From NCBI GenBank assembly GCA_014529385.2, contig CM043971.1:98074985-98138984 (forward strand): 64,000 nucleotides of DNA, in the 5' to 3' direction. Source of the DNA: Adiantum capillus-veneris. Taxonomy: Eukaryota; Streptophyta; Polypodiopsida; Polypodiales; Pteridaceae. Positions 1-10,139 of this stretch are shown in pieces (the first letter of the stretch is position 1; every line of letters begins with the position of its first letter). Under the pieces are notes generated by a model. It had not been told where the DNA came from. It did not search any database and saw only the letters and a program-made list of their open reading frames with translations. The position numbers were made by a program, and so were the translations under genes.

Positions 1-99
1 TATCTTGCTAGCTTTGAAAACTCAGATAATAGGTTTGCTAACTCAGGTAGAGTCTCTGCAGCCTGATCAAAAGTCAACTCCCACTGCACACCCACACAG

Positions 100-1943
100 A
101 GGTGTTTCTTCTTGATCCACAAATGTCAGTGATTATTAGACAAAAGAACAGTCCATCTGGGACCTTTGAGAGTTGGTTTCTCCACTGTGCTATGCTGGAA
201 GTTACTGTCATCATCTTTCCATATGAGAACAACCATCACTGGAGTCTCATATGCCTTGATGTTGACCAACCAGCAGTGTGGGTGTTCAATTCAATAAAAG
301 GAACCCACCCTGAAATTAGGCTGTAAGTGTTTTGTATCAGAAAGTGTTTCTTATAGATATTTATGTAAATTTGAAGCCTCATGCTAACATCTTGACATTG
401 CTTTGTGCAGTTGTATAAAGAGGTTGTTGCTTGCCTATGGCAAGCTATGTGGAAGGTATGAACTATACAAGGCCCCAATCAAAGATGTACCTATCCCAAA
501 TCAAACCGATGGAAATTCTTGCGGCTGGAGATGTCTTCTCCATGCAGAATATGTCCTGCAAAGCTACTTTGCATTAAAACCTTTCATGACTAAGGTACCC
601 ATTTGGCAATGCATTCAGTTAGTTTTGGTTTAGTCTATAAAAGAATTCTCACCATGTGGTCTTTCAATTTTGCAGAGTGCTTTAAAAAACTACACATATG
701 ATTATTTGCAAAGATACCGGGTAAGTTTAATACAACACCTGCTTACTATGTCTAGCCCCAGAGAGCTTGAAGATAGCGGCTTGGATGACCGCACTGTTGA
801 TCTAACAAAACATGACGTGCCACCACGACAAACCCCTGCATCCGATACAGTGGAATCACAACGGGCCGAGGGGGTCATATCAGCAGAAGATGAAAGAGCC
901 GAGGATGAGGAAAGGTCAAATGAGCATATGGAAGGTGCTAGTGTACAACCAGAGGAGACAATGAAAGAGCCAAGTCAGCCAGTGGAGGAGCCAAAAGAGC
1001 CTATGGCTGAAACCCAAGATGAGGAAAGCAGGCCTATAGATGAGCAAAAGGATATGGATGAGGAAAGTAGGCCTAGGGATGAGCAAACTGATATGGATCA
1101 GGCAAGGATGTATGAGGCAAGCCGATCAACCGAGGGAGAGGAAAAGACCTTGGAGGAAACCTTGAAGGAGGCAGAAAGAGCCATGGGGGAGACCCCTGAT
1201 GAAGATGTGAATGATGACTATGAAGATAAAGCAGAGGAGAGCAACAACGACATGAACACTACAGAGACCCAGTATGGACCCTTGCTACCTGTAGATACGG
1301 TTGTTCTGGTAATGTCTATTCAAGTATGGCAAAATATGTTTAGCTTCTAACTACTTATATGTACTTGTCAACGTTTACAGAGGTTGATTATCTTGGACGT
1401 CAATGGATTGCTGCTGATGCGGGTGCCTCTCGGTGACAGAGAACCCTTTGAGGATTTGCAAACGTTTCGGATGGGAACTTGTCGAGTCGTGGTTCGTCCA
1501 GGAACCAAGGAATTTATTCAGTTTCTTCTTCCGCGCTTCAGAGTTTCCATATGGTCTTCAATGCAAAGGCAAAACTTGTCGCCACTAGTTGCAATAGTTT
1601 GCAGTGTATGCCACGCTCACACGTCAGATTTTGCCTTTTTGTATGATCAAAGAAAATGCGTTACCGTTGAGGGCCACTACCACCCTAAAAAACCACACTT
1701 ACCTCTTTTGTACAAACCGTTTAGCCAAATCGGTGTACCCTTTGATGCAACTAATACACTACTGATTGATGATACTCTGAAAAGGGAGAACTAAATCCGC
1801 TGGGAACAACTATCTCACCACCTTCTTTCGAGGGGCATTCCTTCGATTTTTACCTTGAAGACATTCTGATTCCATACTTACAGAAATTGTATCTCAGTCC
1901 ATTGTTGACGGACGAGTTTGTACTTTCTAATGAATTAAGATGA
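100..1943 (+). CDS. Ulp1-like cysteine protease fused to FCP1-like HAD domain (5' incomplete, late frameshift)
   Basis: Four exons join in frame with GT-AG introns: about 100-322, 411-594, 676-1308 and 1381 onward (introns 323-410, 595-675, 1309-1380). Exons 1-2 carry a Ulp1/C48 peptidase signature: HHWSLICLDVDQP (catalytic His), then VFNS where the family usually has Asp, then NQTDGNSCGWRC with the oxyanion Gln and nucleophile Cys. Exon 3 encodes a Glu/Asp-rich low-complexity linker of roughly 180 residues. Exon 4 encodes an FCP1/NIF-type HAD domain: ILDVNGLL (motif I with Asn at the second acidic position), VRPGTKEFIQFL, FRVSIWSS and LLIDDT (motif IV). The frame closes at a TAA at 1792-1794, but family-like sequence (GELNPLGTTISPPSF, then a PYLQKLYLS-like end) continues one frame over from 1782 to the TGA at 1941-1943. 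This points to a one-base loss in the A4G3 run at 1780-1786. The start codon lies upstream of the window. Predicted roles are desulfation of SUMO-like modifiers and phosphatase activity, both inferred from domains only. It could be a decaying or transposon-captured gene. Confidence 0.7.
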
Positions 1944-1973
1944 CTCTTCTATCATGTCTTTGTCTTGTCTAAC

Positions 1974-1976
<3 letters not shown>

Positions 1977-2040
<64 letters not shown>
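1977..2040. repeat. (GA)32 microsatellite between convergent genes
   Basis: Perfect GA dinucleotide run filling part of the gap between the 3' end of the Ulp1-HAD gene and the 3' end of the minus-strand gene. Confidence 0.97.
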
Positions 2041-2044
<4 letters not shown>

Positions 2045-2163
2045 ACATGGTAAAGAAATGTATTTCAAGCACACTTTTTCACAGGGCACAATTGAAAAAT
2101 GAGCTCAATAAACTTCATGTCTTGAAAGTCATTTGTATACACTTGGGTTCACAAGAATATCTG

Positions 2164-3584
2164 TTACATTGACACTACTTCAACCCGACCATCCAACTCT
2201 TTGCACAAAATATCTTTTTTCCTTCGCCGCATCACCTTACGGCCAACTAGGAAAAAGGAAAAATCTGATAGGTCCTTGTCCATTGACTCTTCAATTATGT
2301 CATGCCGCAAATGCTGAAGACTGCATAGCTCCCTTATTGTAACCACCAACAGTAGGCCATGCTCTTTATCAATCACTTCCACATCCACAGCAGGATTATC
2401 TTCCAAACCTGCAGAAACCTGGTCCATAGGAATGTACTTACCGTTGAGCATTTGTGATCGCATATACCAAAACGAGAGTAACAGTGATTGGCTTGCAATC
2501 ATGTACTTGACAACTAGAGTATCAAGCGCGACCTCGCACCGTAAACCAATCTCTTCCTTTGCATACCATCCTCTGTCAAGAAGTTTGTCACAGGATGACT
2601 GCTGAAATGACTTGCACATGAACATAGTTTTCGTAACTCGGATGTTGTAGCTATGAAACAGCTCTATGAAGAGTGCAACAGGACAGAAGTTTGCAATTCT
2701 AACCAGTTTGGTGGGAATAGAGCTACGTAGAGACCTTTGTATATCCTTGTAGAGCTTACTTCGCATTGCCTCCACCATTGTTTCCTCGGGAACTGGCCAA
2801 TCCACAGTGTTCCAATCGGTTGGTAGAGGCACTTTCACCAACATGCCATTCTTATTCCCTGAGCTGAGTTGGTAGAAGTGGTCATAAAAAAATATTCCCT
2901 CATCAGCCAGTCTTTTGCTGCTCCTCCCTGAATACTGTAGAGAACCAATGTGGGCATGAACAACATGGAAGAGGCCTATTATGCACTCCACAGGCTCCCA
3001 TTGCTCATAAGAAGAGGGATAAACATCTGCAATATATATAAGAAGAGTTAAACTAACAGTATCAATAAGTACAAATGACAAATCTAATGTAATTGAGCTG
3101 TGAAGAATGGAGACATTGCTCATAACAAGCGGGAGAAACATTGCAAAATATATAAGAAAAGTTATAATGAGAGTATCAGTAAGTTCACATGTCAAGAGTA
3201 CTTACAATTGCAACGTGGTTGATGTATATCTGATACATTTCCACCGTTTGCTATCACCTCTGGATGGGTAAACACATGCTGAACAAGAACTTCCTTTACA
3301 GATCTTTTGCCGATTTCAACTTTGAAATCCAACACTCTGGCCTTCCATGCTGAGCGGTAAACGTTGATACCACTAGACCTCTTGGGTCTTCTTGGTTGCA
3401 TGAGGACCCATGAACCTTTGTTTATCCTTTGTCCAACCCATTGGTTCTCTGCACTTATTGAAGCTGGTATTGTAATTGAGGATATGCTACTACTTGGCCT
3501 TCTAGGCAAAGTGCAGTTGTTGGTTGTTGGTGTGAGAGACAGTAAACACCTGGAGCCTCTTGGGCGAGAAGACGTGGACGCCAT
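2164..3584 (-). CDS. hypothetical protein, 413 residues, two exons
   Basis: Exon 1 runs 3584-3206 and exon 2 runs 3026-2164. The 179-bp intron (3205-3027) has donor GTAAGT and acceptor TTGCAG, and the exons join in phase 1 without a stop, giving 413 residues. The N-terminal 45 residues are Ser/Pro/Thr-rich. Next comes a basic, Trp-containing stretch (WVGQRINKGSWVLMQPRRPK, residues about 49-68), and the C-terminal part is mixed alpha/beta in character with a basic KVMRRRKK near the end. No signal peptide, transmembrane span or known catalytic motif is evident, and I do not recognise the family. It is convergent with the Ulp1-HAD gene (220 bp from that TGA to this stop codon). The intact long frame across a clean intron supports a real gene. 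The function is unknown. Confidence 0.6.
3001..3197. repeat. Imperfect tandem duplication (period 115 bp) over the intron 3' end
   Basis: The block starting at 3001 (ttgctcataagaagagggat...) is repeated from 3116 (ttgctcataacaagcggga...). On the transcribed minus strand both copies span the intron 3' end and the first bases of exon 2. The exon-proximal copy has TTGCAG/ATG. The other copy reads TTGCAATG and has lost the AG. Confidence 0.85.
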
Positions 3585-3606
3585 AGCTCTCAGAGAAAAG
3601 CTTTAG

Positions 3607-5524
3607 TGGAGGGAGATTCACTTTGAAAGCATTCTAATGGAGGGAAAGTGTTTTAGAATTCCAATATCTTGTGCGGGCTTAATGGTCACCCTCCAGTACG
3701 TTAATGACCATAAGAGAATATCAGAAGTGGGACCACATGCAAGCACCTAAAAGCTCGATAAAAGGAAGGAAATTACGATGCTACAATCCTAGATTCGTGA
3801 AAGTTTTATGCTATTTTCCTATTTTTTGAGTCTTTCCATGTACTTTCCTACGTAACGTAGCCTTCGTGCTCATTGGACGCGCTCTATTATTCTCTCTCTT
3901 CAGATGGCCCTCCAAATGACCTCTGAAATTTCCTAATGCCAGCAAGTAGGCCTCCCCAATCTTAGAACAAAGAAAAATGTTGCAAAATCATCGACATTTG
4001 TAAGATGAAAAGTAAACAATTTGTAAGGCTATGAAGAAATTTGAAGGTCGTGAAGCATATGGAAGGTCGAACATGTTCCAAGTTAACCTTATTGGACATT
4101 TTTGGAGGCGTTGAGGAGACCTCTCAAAGACTCTGCACAATGTGAAGTAGCAAGCTTGGCCAACTATGAAGGTCGAGATATTGATGCCACGATAGAGTGA
4201 GCAAAGTGAGAGTGTAGGTGAGGCCAAAGCACAAGTCAGGTCTGTAGCCAGCAAATGTCATTGGATGAGCGGCTGATCTGTTGGGTAATAGCTGCTCCAT
4301 TGATGGAACCTGAGAACACATTGATGCAATGTTGGAGAAGGCAAGGTTGATTTTACATATAGAGGACGACAAGAGTGAGATTACATCTATGAGGGAGATG
4401 AAAAATTTCTACTAAAGAGATTGCAAGATACAACATGTAAAAGTTATAGCTACACGGTCCAAGCATAGCTATGGTACTCCTGCTCCCTCGATCAATGCTA
4501 GTGCCTGTGAGGTATGGTGTGAACCAGAGAAGGCGGGGGCGTGTCCTCTTTGGTCCATTTTCTCAATTATTTTAAAAAAACATACATAACCATTTAGATG
4601 AAAAAGGGAGCATTTATACAAAAATGGGCCTCTGGAAGGTGATGAGCCTGAAATAGAACCACAAAAGGTAGGCTATGGCGGCCATCTTCTTGCTATCAAA
4701 CGGGTTGAAGCAGGTGTAGGGAATGGTCTTCTACTGACCATTTTCGTTAATCATGGGCGATCGACAGAGGCCGGGAGCCCTGATTACGTCGGGAATGGTC
4801 AATAGGCGATCGATCATTCCCGACCTTCAAGCGTCAGGGGGAGGGGGGCCAACACTAACATACTGGGTTGATTAGTGAACAATGTACAACCCTAGCATCT
4901 GGTGCAAATTTGCCTCAAGAACCCATTGACTCTTGATTGTGCGCCATCTGTTCGATTCTACAGTCCTTGAGTGCTCTTGAATTGTGGATCAGTCATGCAA
5001 TAACTGGCGGGCAATGATTGGAGGAGACAATCCCTTGTAACGGGTGACAATGAGTAAATTGAGGGGATTATAAGCGTTGATGTGTCGGCAGTTGAGCGCA
5101 TTCCCTTTGTTGAACTGGACTAACCTCATTAGTGGAATGGCGAGAGCTTTCCACGTGCTGACTTGTCAAACATTTGACGGACGGTTGGTTAGATTCCACA
5201 ACTTCCAGACGCCCTGATTGGATGGCTAGGATCTTCAACCCCCCGACCTTGAAGGAAGGAGGAGGACGCGAGTGTCGCTGCATCCACATAGCATCAAGGA
5301 GTATGTGTGCACATTCTCGGGAATATGACCGCGACTATTTTTGGGGCGGAATTTCTCCTTTTCCCCTTGCTTTTAACCGATTATTTTGGAAATTGAAAAT
5401 GGCACGATATTAAGCTGATTGCTCACCCGTCTTTTCGACTATTTTTCTCTAATTTTGGGGCGGAATTTCTCTTTTTCCCCTTGCTTTTAACTGGCATTTT
5501 GGAAATTAAGGTGACTACTCACTC

Positions 5525-5525
<1 letters not shown>
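3607..5525. other. Non-coding interval
   Basis: No open frame with recognisable content. It is probably the promoter side of the minus-strand gene followed by intergenic DNA. A short inverted repeat, CGGGAATG...CATTCCCG, lies near 4790-4822. Confidence 0.5.

Positions 5526-5612
<87 letters not shown>
5526..5612. repeat. (TC)n microsatellite
   Basis: Uninterrupted TC run of about 87 bp, followed by TTTT. Confidence 0.97.
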
Positions 5613-5615
<3 letters not shown>

Positions 5616-6233
5616 GGCATATAACATACTAAGGCGAAGGGAGCCACTCACAAGAAGACATAGACCACCATCCTGAGGGCTTTTACAGAGAGCCCTCAAA
5701 CCTGGAATAAATAGCATAACATTCACAAGTAAACATCATAATGCCGAACATAAATAACCAGAGCTGACCTTGGTTGCCACCACCATAGTCGGCCCTGCCA
5801 CTGCCATCCACGGTGCCCAAGGCCTACCTGCCCACAACAATCTATGCATCAAACCAGAAGAAACGAACCCGCATCACATCGTGGCAGCCAGACGTGAGCT
5901 CGATGGTGCTCCACATCAAAGTTGACAGCACCGGAAGACTAGTCACCACCAGCCAAACACCTTGCGAATCCACCCTCGCTGCCACAGGACGGACTGCTAA
6001 CTGCCACCCAACCAGAACGCCCACAAGGGAAGGAGCATCTCAAGCTACCAACCCTTTGGCCTCCATACAGGAGGTGGGAGGCGCTGCCTCTACCAATCAT
6101 CAAAAATAAGGGCCGGGCAAGGGAGGGACGCAGAGAACGAGGAGCCCAGTCCCTCATCCCCAGAGAACACCGCGCCCGCGCCCAACCAGTGATTGACTCC
6201 TGTCAAACGCCTTGCCGCAGGCCCACCCCGCTC

Positions 6234-6234
<1 letters not shown>
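5613..6234. other. Interval without a supported gene
   Basis: A moderately GC-rich stretch (about 5760-6180) has short open frames on both strands, but no ATG-led frame or motif that I can support. Confidence 0.4.
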
Positions 6235-6319
<85 letters not shown>

Positions 6320-6353
6320 ACTCACCTCCTTCAAGGAGCGCGCGCCGGCGCGC

Positions 6354-6389
<36 letters not shown>

Positions 6390-6478
6390 ACTCAATTCCT
6401 TCAAGGAGCGCGCGCCGGTGCGCGCTCCTTGAAGGAGTATCTGATGTTTTGGAAATGTCTTTCTAAAGTTTTTTCAAA

Positions 6479-6560
<82 letters not shown>
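6235..6560. repeat. Compound (CT)n / GC palindrome / (GA)n foldback
   Basis: The order is (TC)n 6235-6316, cassette 6317-6354, (TC)n 6355-6386, cassette 6387-6424, spacer, then (GA)n from about 6485 to 6560. Each cassette begins CAAAACTCA and contains CTTCAAGGAGCGCGCGCC. The first contains the perfect palindrome CGCGCGCCGGCGCGCG (6339-6354). The second is part of a 17-bp perfect stem (6397-6413 with 6420-6436, 6-nt loop). The TC tracts can also pair with the GA tract, so the whole block could fold back on itself. Confidence 0.9.
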
Positions 6561-6562
<2 letters not shown>

Positions 6563-7141
6563 TGACTTGCTTCTGAGACTCTCAATGCGTGACAGAGAGA
6601 AGCCTTGCAAGTGAACAAGACCTGACACTCAAAATTCACAAAACTCGGCCGCTGAGAGTGAGTGACCAGTGCTCAAAAAAAACTTTGTTTCCAAAAACCT
6701 ACATGTTAGAAACATTTGAGGTAAACTGACTAAATTTGAAGGTTTTTATACCAATTTATACTAATGTTTTTCAAATTTTGGAGGTTTTCTCACCAACTAT
6801 AAAATTTAGAGGTAAATCTCAAAATTTGTAGGCGGGGTTACACTAAACCTAGGTTTTTTTCGAGCATTGTGAGTGACTTATATAGGTGGCACTGAGTGTG
6901 AGAGGAGCAAGAGATAGCGTATTTGGCTAGATTGGTTGAGAGCATGCACACCCCTTCCACGCAGAGCTTGCTGCCAGTGGCGGAGTCAAGCCCACTTTTG
7001 TGGAATTCTAGAAGAAGGCGTAGGTAGGAAATGATGAACAAGGGCATCGGCGCACCAAAGTCATTTTTGACGCGCGACCAGAAAGGCTGGTTTTTTAGAA
7101 AAGATTCCTCAATTGTGATCTTGCAACTATGGAAGACGAAC

Positions 7142-7146
<5 letters not shown>
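6561..7146. other. Non-coding interval
   Basis: AT-rich sequence with no supported gene. Confidence 0.4.

Positions 7147-7192
<46 letters not shown>
7147..7192. repeat. (TC)23 microsatellite
   Basis: Perfect TC run. Confidence 0.95.
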
Positions 7193-7195
<3 letters not shown>

Positions 7196-8062
7196 AGGCA
7201 TTGGAATGAAGGACACAATAGTAGTAGTCCCATGGTCCCTCCAGAGTAGTTGGTATGCTGCATGCAATGCCTTCACAAAGAAGCCTACGTCACATGGCAC
7301 TCAAGCAAGCAAAGGATATCTTTCAAGTTCAAGAGCTACCTACGCATTATGACGGACATGTGGCATTTGAGTTACCATCTCTTGGTTTATTTGTGCCCAA
7401 AATTACGACAATTGCAACATGTGAATTTACCATGGAGAATAAGTTTCCACAAATAGAGTTTTGGAATATGCTCAAGAAGATGGTTCGGAAGCAAGGAAAT
7501 GACTGTTTGTTTATCAGTGTGTGTGTGAACACATTAAAGGAAGAGTATGTCTCTTTTGTTTGAGACTATTTGAGATCCAACATGGTTACTTTGCTACACT
7601 ATACTCTATAGAGTAACTATTGAGATCTTGATCTAATATTTTACATTGCTTATGCTCGCTCGGTTTCTTGTTCGCTCGGAAGTACTCGCTCGAGGATTGG
7701 GATTCCTCATTGCAAGACGACTAATTCTCTTTCAAGTAGACGCTAATCATGAGCCGTTTACTACGCACGAAGAGAAGACACAAAGCTGCTACTCTGCAAA
7801 AGCTGTGAGCAAAGGGACGCTGATTTGCCAACTGATGTGGACGCTGGTTCTTGGTTGGCTTGCACCACAGACGTAGAAAAACAACAACTCAAACACTGCG
7901 GGAATGACTCGCAGCATCTGCGCAAAGAGGCGGGAGATGGGAAGCCATTCATGGTGCCAACGAGAGTCACCATGTGCGCACTTTAACCTTTTATTCAATT
8001 GAGCGCTAGCGCTCTCCGTAGCTAATGGTTGGGGACACACATATTCGCACACAAAGAGAGCC
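7193..8062. other. Interval with one unrecognised 102-codon frame
   Basis: A plus-strand frame at 7255-7563 encodes 102 residues including VPKITTIATCEFTMENKFPQ. I do not recognise it, and it lacks supporting context. The rest shows no gene. The end of this interval is the 5' flank of the NPF pseudogene. Confidence 0.3.
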
Positions 8063-9244
8063 ATGAAGTCTGCCTATTATGATGATGCGGTCAAGGAGGG
8101 CATGCCGAAACAATTGCAATCGGTTGGCACAAGCCTTAGGAAGGGAGGTTGGACGGCAACTTGCTTCATACTTGGTATGCTCTCTATTTTGAAAGCTCTA
8201 ACTCGGGATGGCTGTTCATGGGTCTAGATTCAACCAAAAAAATATGTTTTGCTTAGCTACTTTCTTGCATTTGACAACCACATAAGCAATGGAGAGACTG
8301 GCATTTTACTCGATTTCAGCAAACTTGGTCACGTACTTGCGAGATGAGATTCACAAGCCATTGCCGAAAGCCGTCAACATGGTCACCAACTGGATAGGAG
8401 TTGCATATGTGCTGGGCATCCCGGGGAGGTTCCTGGCCGATGCATATCTAGGACGCTTTTGCACCATTGCCATTTACTCAATCTGTTACATCGTGGTAAT
8501 CTATCCTTTGAAGCAGGACCAAAGGTTTTTCTCGTGTCAAGATACTAGTGAGCTATGCACATGACTACACTCGTAGGCATGTACATGGTAGCAGTGGGGA
8601 CAGGGGGGATCAAGCCATGCGTATCAACATTTGGGGTGGACCAGCTTGAGGACGAGCGGGGTGTGACAAAGAAGATGATGGTGTCCTTCTTCAACTGGTT
8701 CTTTTTTGCAGTGAACATAGGGGTGCTCTTTGCATTTACAGTAGTGGTGTATGTGCAGGACAATGTGGGGTGGAGGACAATGTTGGTTGAAGGCACTATG
8801 TGCTTTTGGCACATTGCATTATTTGAAGTCTTTTTCAACCTAGTGCTCTTCTTCAAATACGTGCTTCAAGAGGGGAGTGGCGTTGCGGCAAGGGAAGCGA
8901 ACAATTGGATGGGCTCTATGTTCTTGGCCTCCTTGCTCGGAGATTTTATAGCAGAATCCTCTGGTGGGCATCTGTGGGCATGCGCTTTGTGCCAAACCAT
9001 TGCACTAATGGTGGGTGTACACCATGATTATGCATTCCCATTTCAACACCGCATGAGGAGATTTGTTTCTTGCTTTTGGATTTTGAAAGGGCATGGTTTT
9101 GATGATGGTAGCAACAAAGATGATACCTCCAGCACTAGAAATGACAACTACTTTAGTGGGGACTTTCCTTTACTTCTCCATTTTCTTCTATCCATCGGCT
9201 ATGGCTCATTTGTGCTAGTGCTACGTTCACTAGTGGTAGATTAA
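8063..9244 (+). pseudogene. NPF/POT-family (NRT1/PTR) proton-coupled transporter pseudogene, chimeric
   Basis: Exon 1 (8063-8174) encodes an NPF-like N-terminus ending RKGGWTATCFIL. An intron (8175-8286, GT...AG, phase 1) leads to exon 2 with MERLAFYSISANLVTYL, VTNWIG and FLADAYLGRF, the TM1-TM3 hallmarks of the family. The frame then breaks (stop at 8562-8564). Another frame, open from 8552, carries VAVGTGGIKPCVSTFG (TM4 signature), FFNWFFFAVNIG and VYVQDNVGW. At that GW the sequence appears to jump back to an N-terminal-type segment (FFNLVLFFKYVLQEGS, then REANNWMGSMFLASLLG). No C-terminal six-helix half is found. Functional family members transport nitrate, peptides or hormones across membranes. 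This copy is broken by the frameshift, the missing linker and the truncation. Confidence 0.8.
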
Positions 9245-9468
9245 TTTGATACCGATGCACGTTCTCTCTCTCTCTCAAACTCTCCCTCTCTCTCTCTCTA
9301 GCTTTATCTCTATCTCTTGCGATCACTATGAGAGGGCGCTAGAGCCCACCAGATGAAGAAAAGGAGACATAGAAAGTTGCTAATATAGTGAATCAATAAA
9401 CTCCGAATAAGATTTTACTTTTTTCTATATTTTTTACTTGGATTAGAAGGTATGCTTTTAAAATAATT

Positions 9469-9470
<2 letters not shown>

Positions 9471-9506
<36 letters not shown>
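9471..9506. repeat. (GA)18 microsatellite abutting the LINE B1 3' end
   Basis: Perfect GA run. It is read as TC on the LINE sense strand and lies immediately beyond the inferred LINE 3' end. Confidence 0.95.
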
Positions 9507-9509
<3 letters not shown>

Positions 9510-9559
9510 CTCTATTATCATCCTCAGAGGTCAAATATGACCTATGGGACCAAATGAAT

Positions 9560-10139
9560 ATGTCACGTGGTGTGAGTGGAGGTCATAAGTGACTCTTGAT
9601 GTTGAAAAATGGTTGAAATGAGCGCCGCAATAGAGAGTCCACATAGTGGTTGGGAGAGGAAGGTATGTAGGGAGAGCTCATGGCTGAATATATGGGGAAA
9701 AGAGGACGTAATGTGGTCAAAGGCTGAGCACTCAAGTAGTGTGTGGTACTCACTCTCTCGCATTGACGAGGGTATAAGGTGCAAAGTCGATGAGACTCCT
9801 CGCCAGTGCCCCAACGTCCTGTCTTGCAGCGTAGAGAATGGGAGCTAAGACGAATGAAGGCAATGGTGCGGATCGCACTCAACGGGATGGTCTCAAGGAT
9901 GTAGGGATGGATTCGATTACCTCGTTTAGAGAAGAAGAGAGATTTGTAGTTCGGGGCAACCTGTGTGGTGTAATGGCTGAAGCGAGAACCTCCGGATTTC
10001 TCCCAAGACGTGATACATTGACATTGTAAGAAGGCCTCATTAACTTGGGAGTCAATCGATGCATCCTTGACCAAGTGACATACATCCCATCTTCCAAACC
10101 ATTTCTTGATGTCAAGCATCCACCCCGAGATTATGTTAG
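9560..10139 (-). pseudogene. LINE B1 ORF2 C-terminal segment
   Basis: The minus-strand frame contains SHSLRCKTGRWGTGEESHRL followed by CTLYPRQCE and a THYL...LR stretch. This matches the layout of the Cys/His C-terminal segment found after the RT domain in many LINE ORF2 proteins, with some cysteines lost. It is separated from the RT by the 10140-11198 insert. A diverged DNA copy lies at 42490-43100 on the same strand. Confidence 0.6.

Noticed and set aside
721-755. Short intron after the Ulp1 domain (CGG/GTAAGT ... CTAG)
   Set aside because: It would be only 35 bp, shorter than functional plant introns, and the frame is open without it. A longer alternative intron from this GTAAGT donor cannot be excluded.
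5813-6109. 98-codon frame in the GC-richer patch
   Set aside because: It has no ATG at its start, low-complexity Thr/Ser content, and a competing frame on the other strand.
6189-6628. Open frames made of (SL)n or (ER)n repeats
   Set aside because: They are translations of CT/GA microsatellites. The same applies to similar frames at 1954, 5487, 15167 and 16357.
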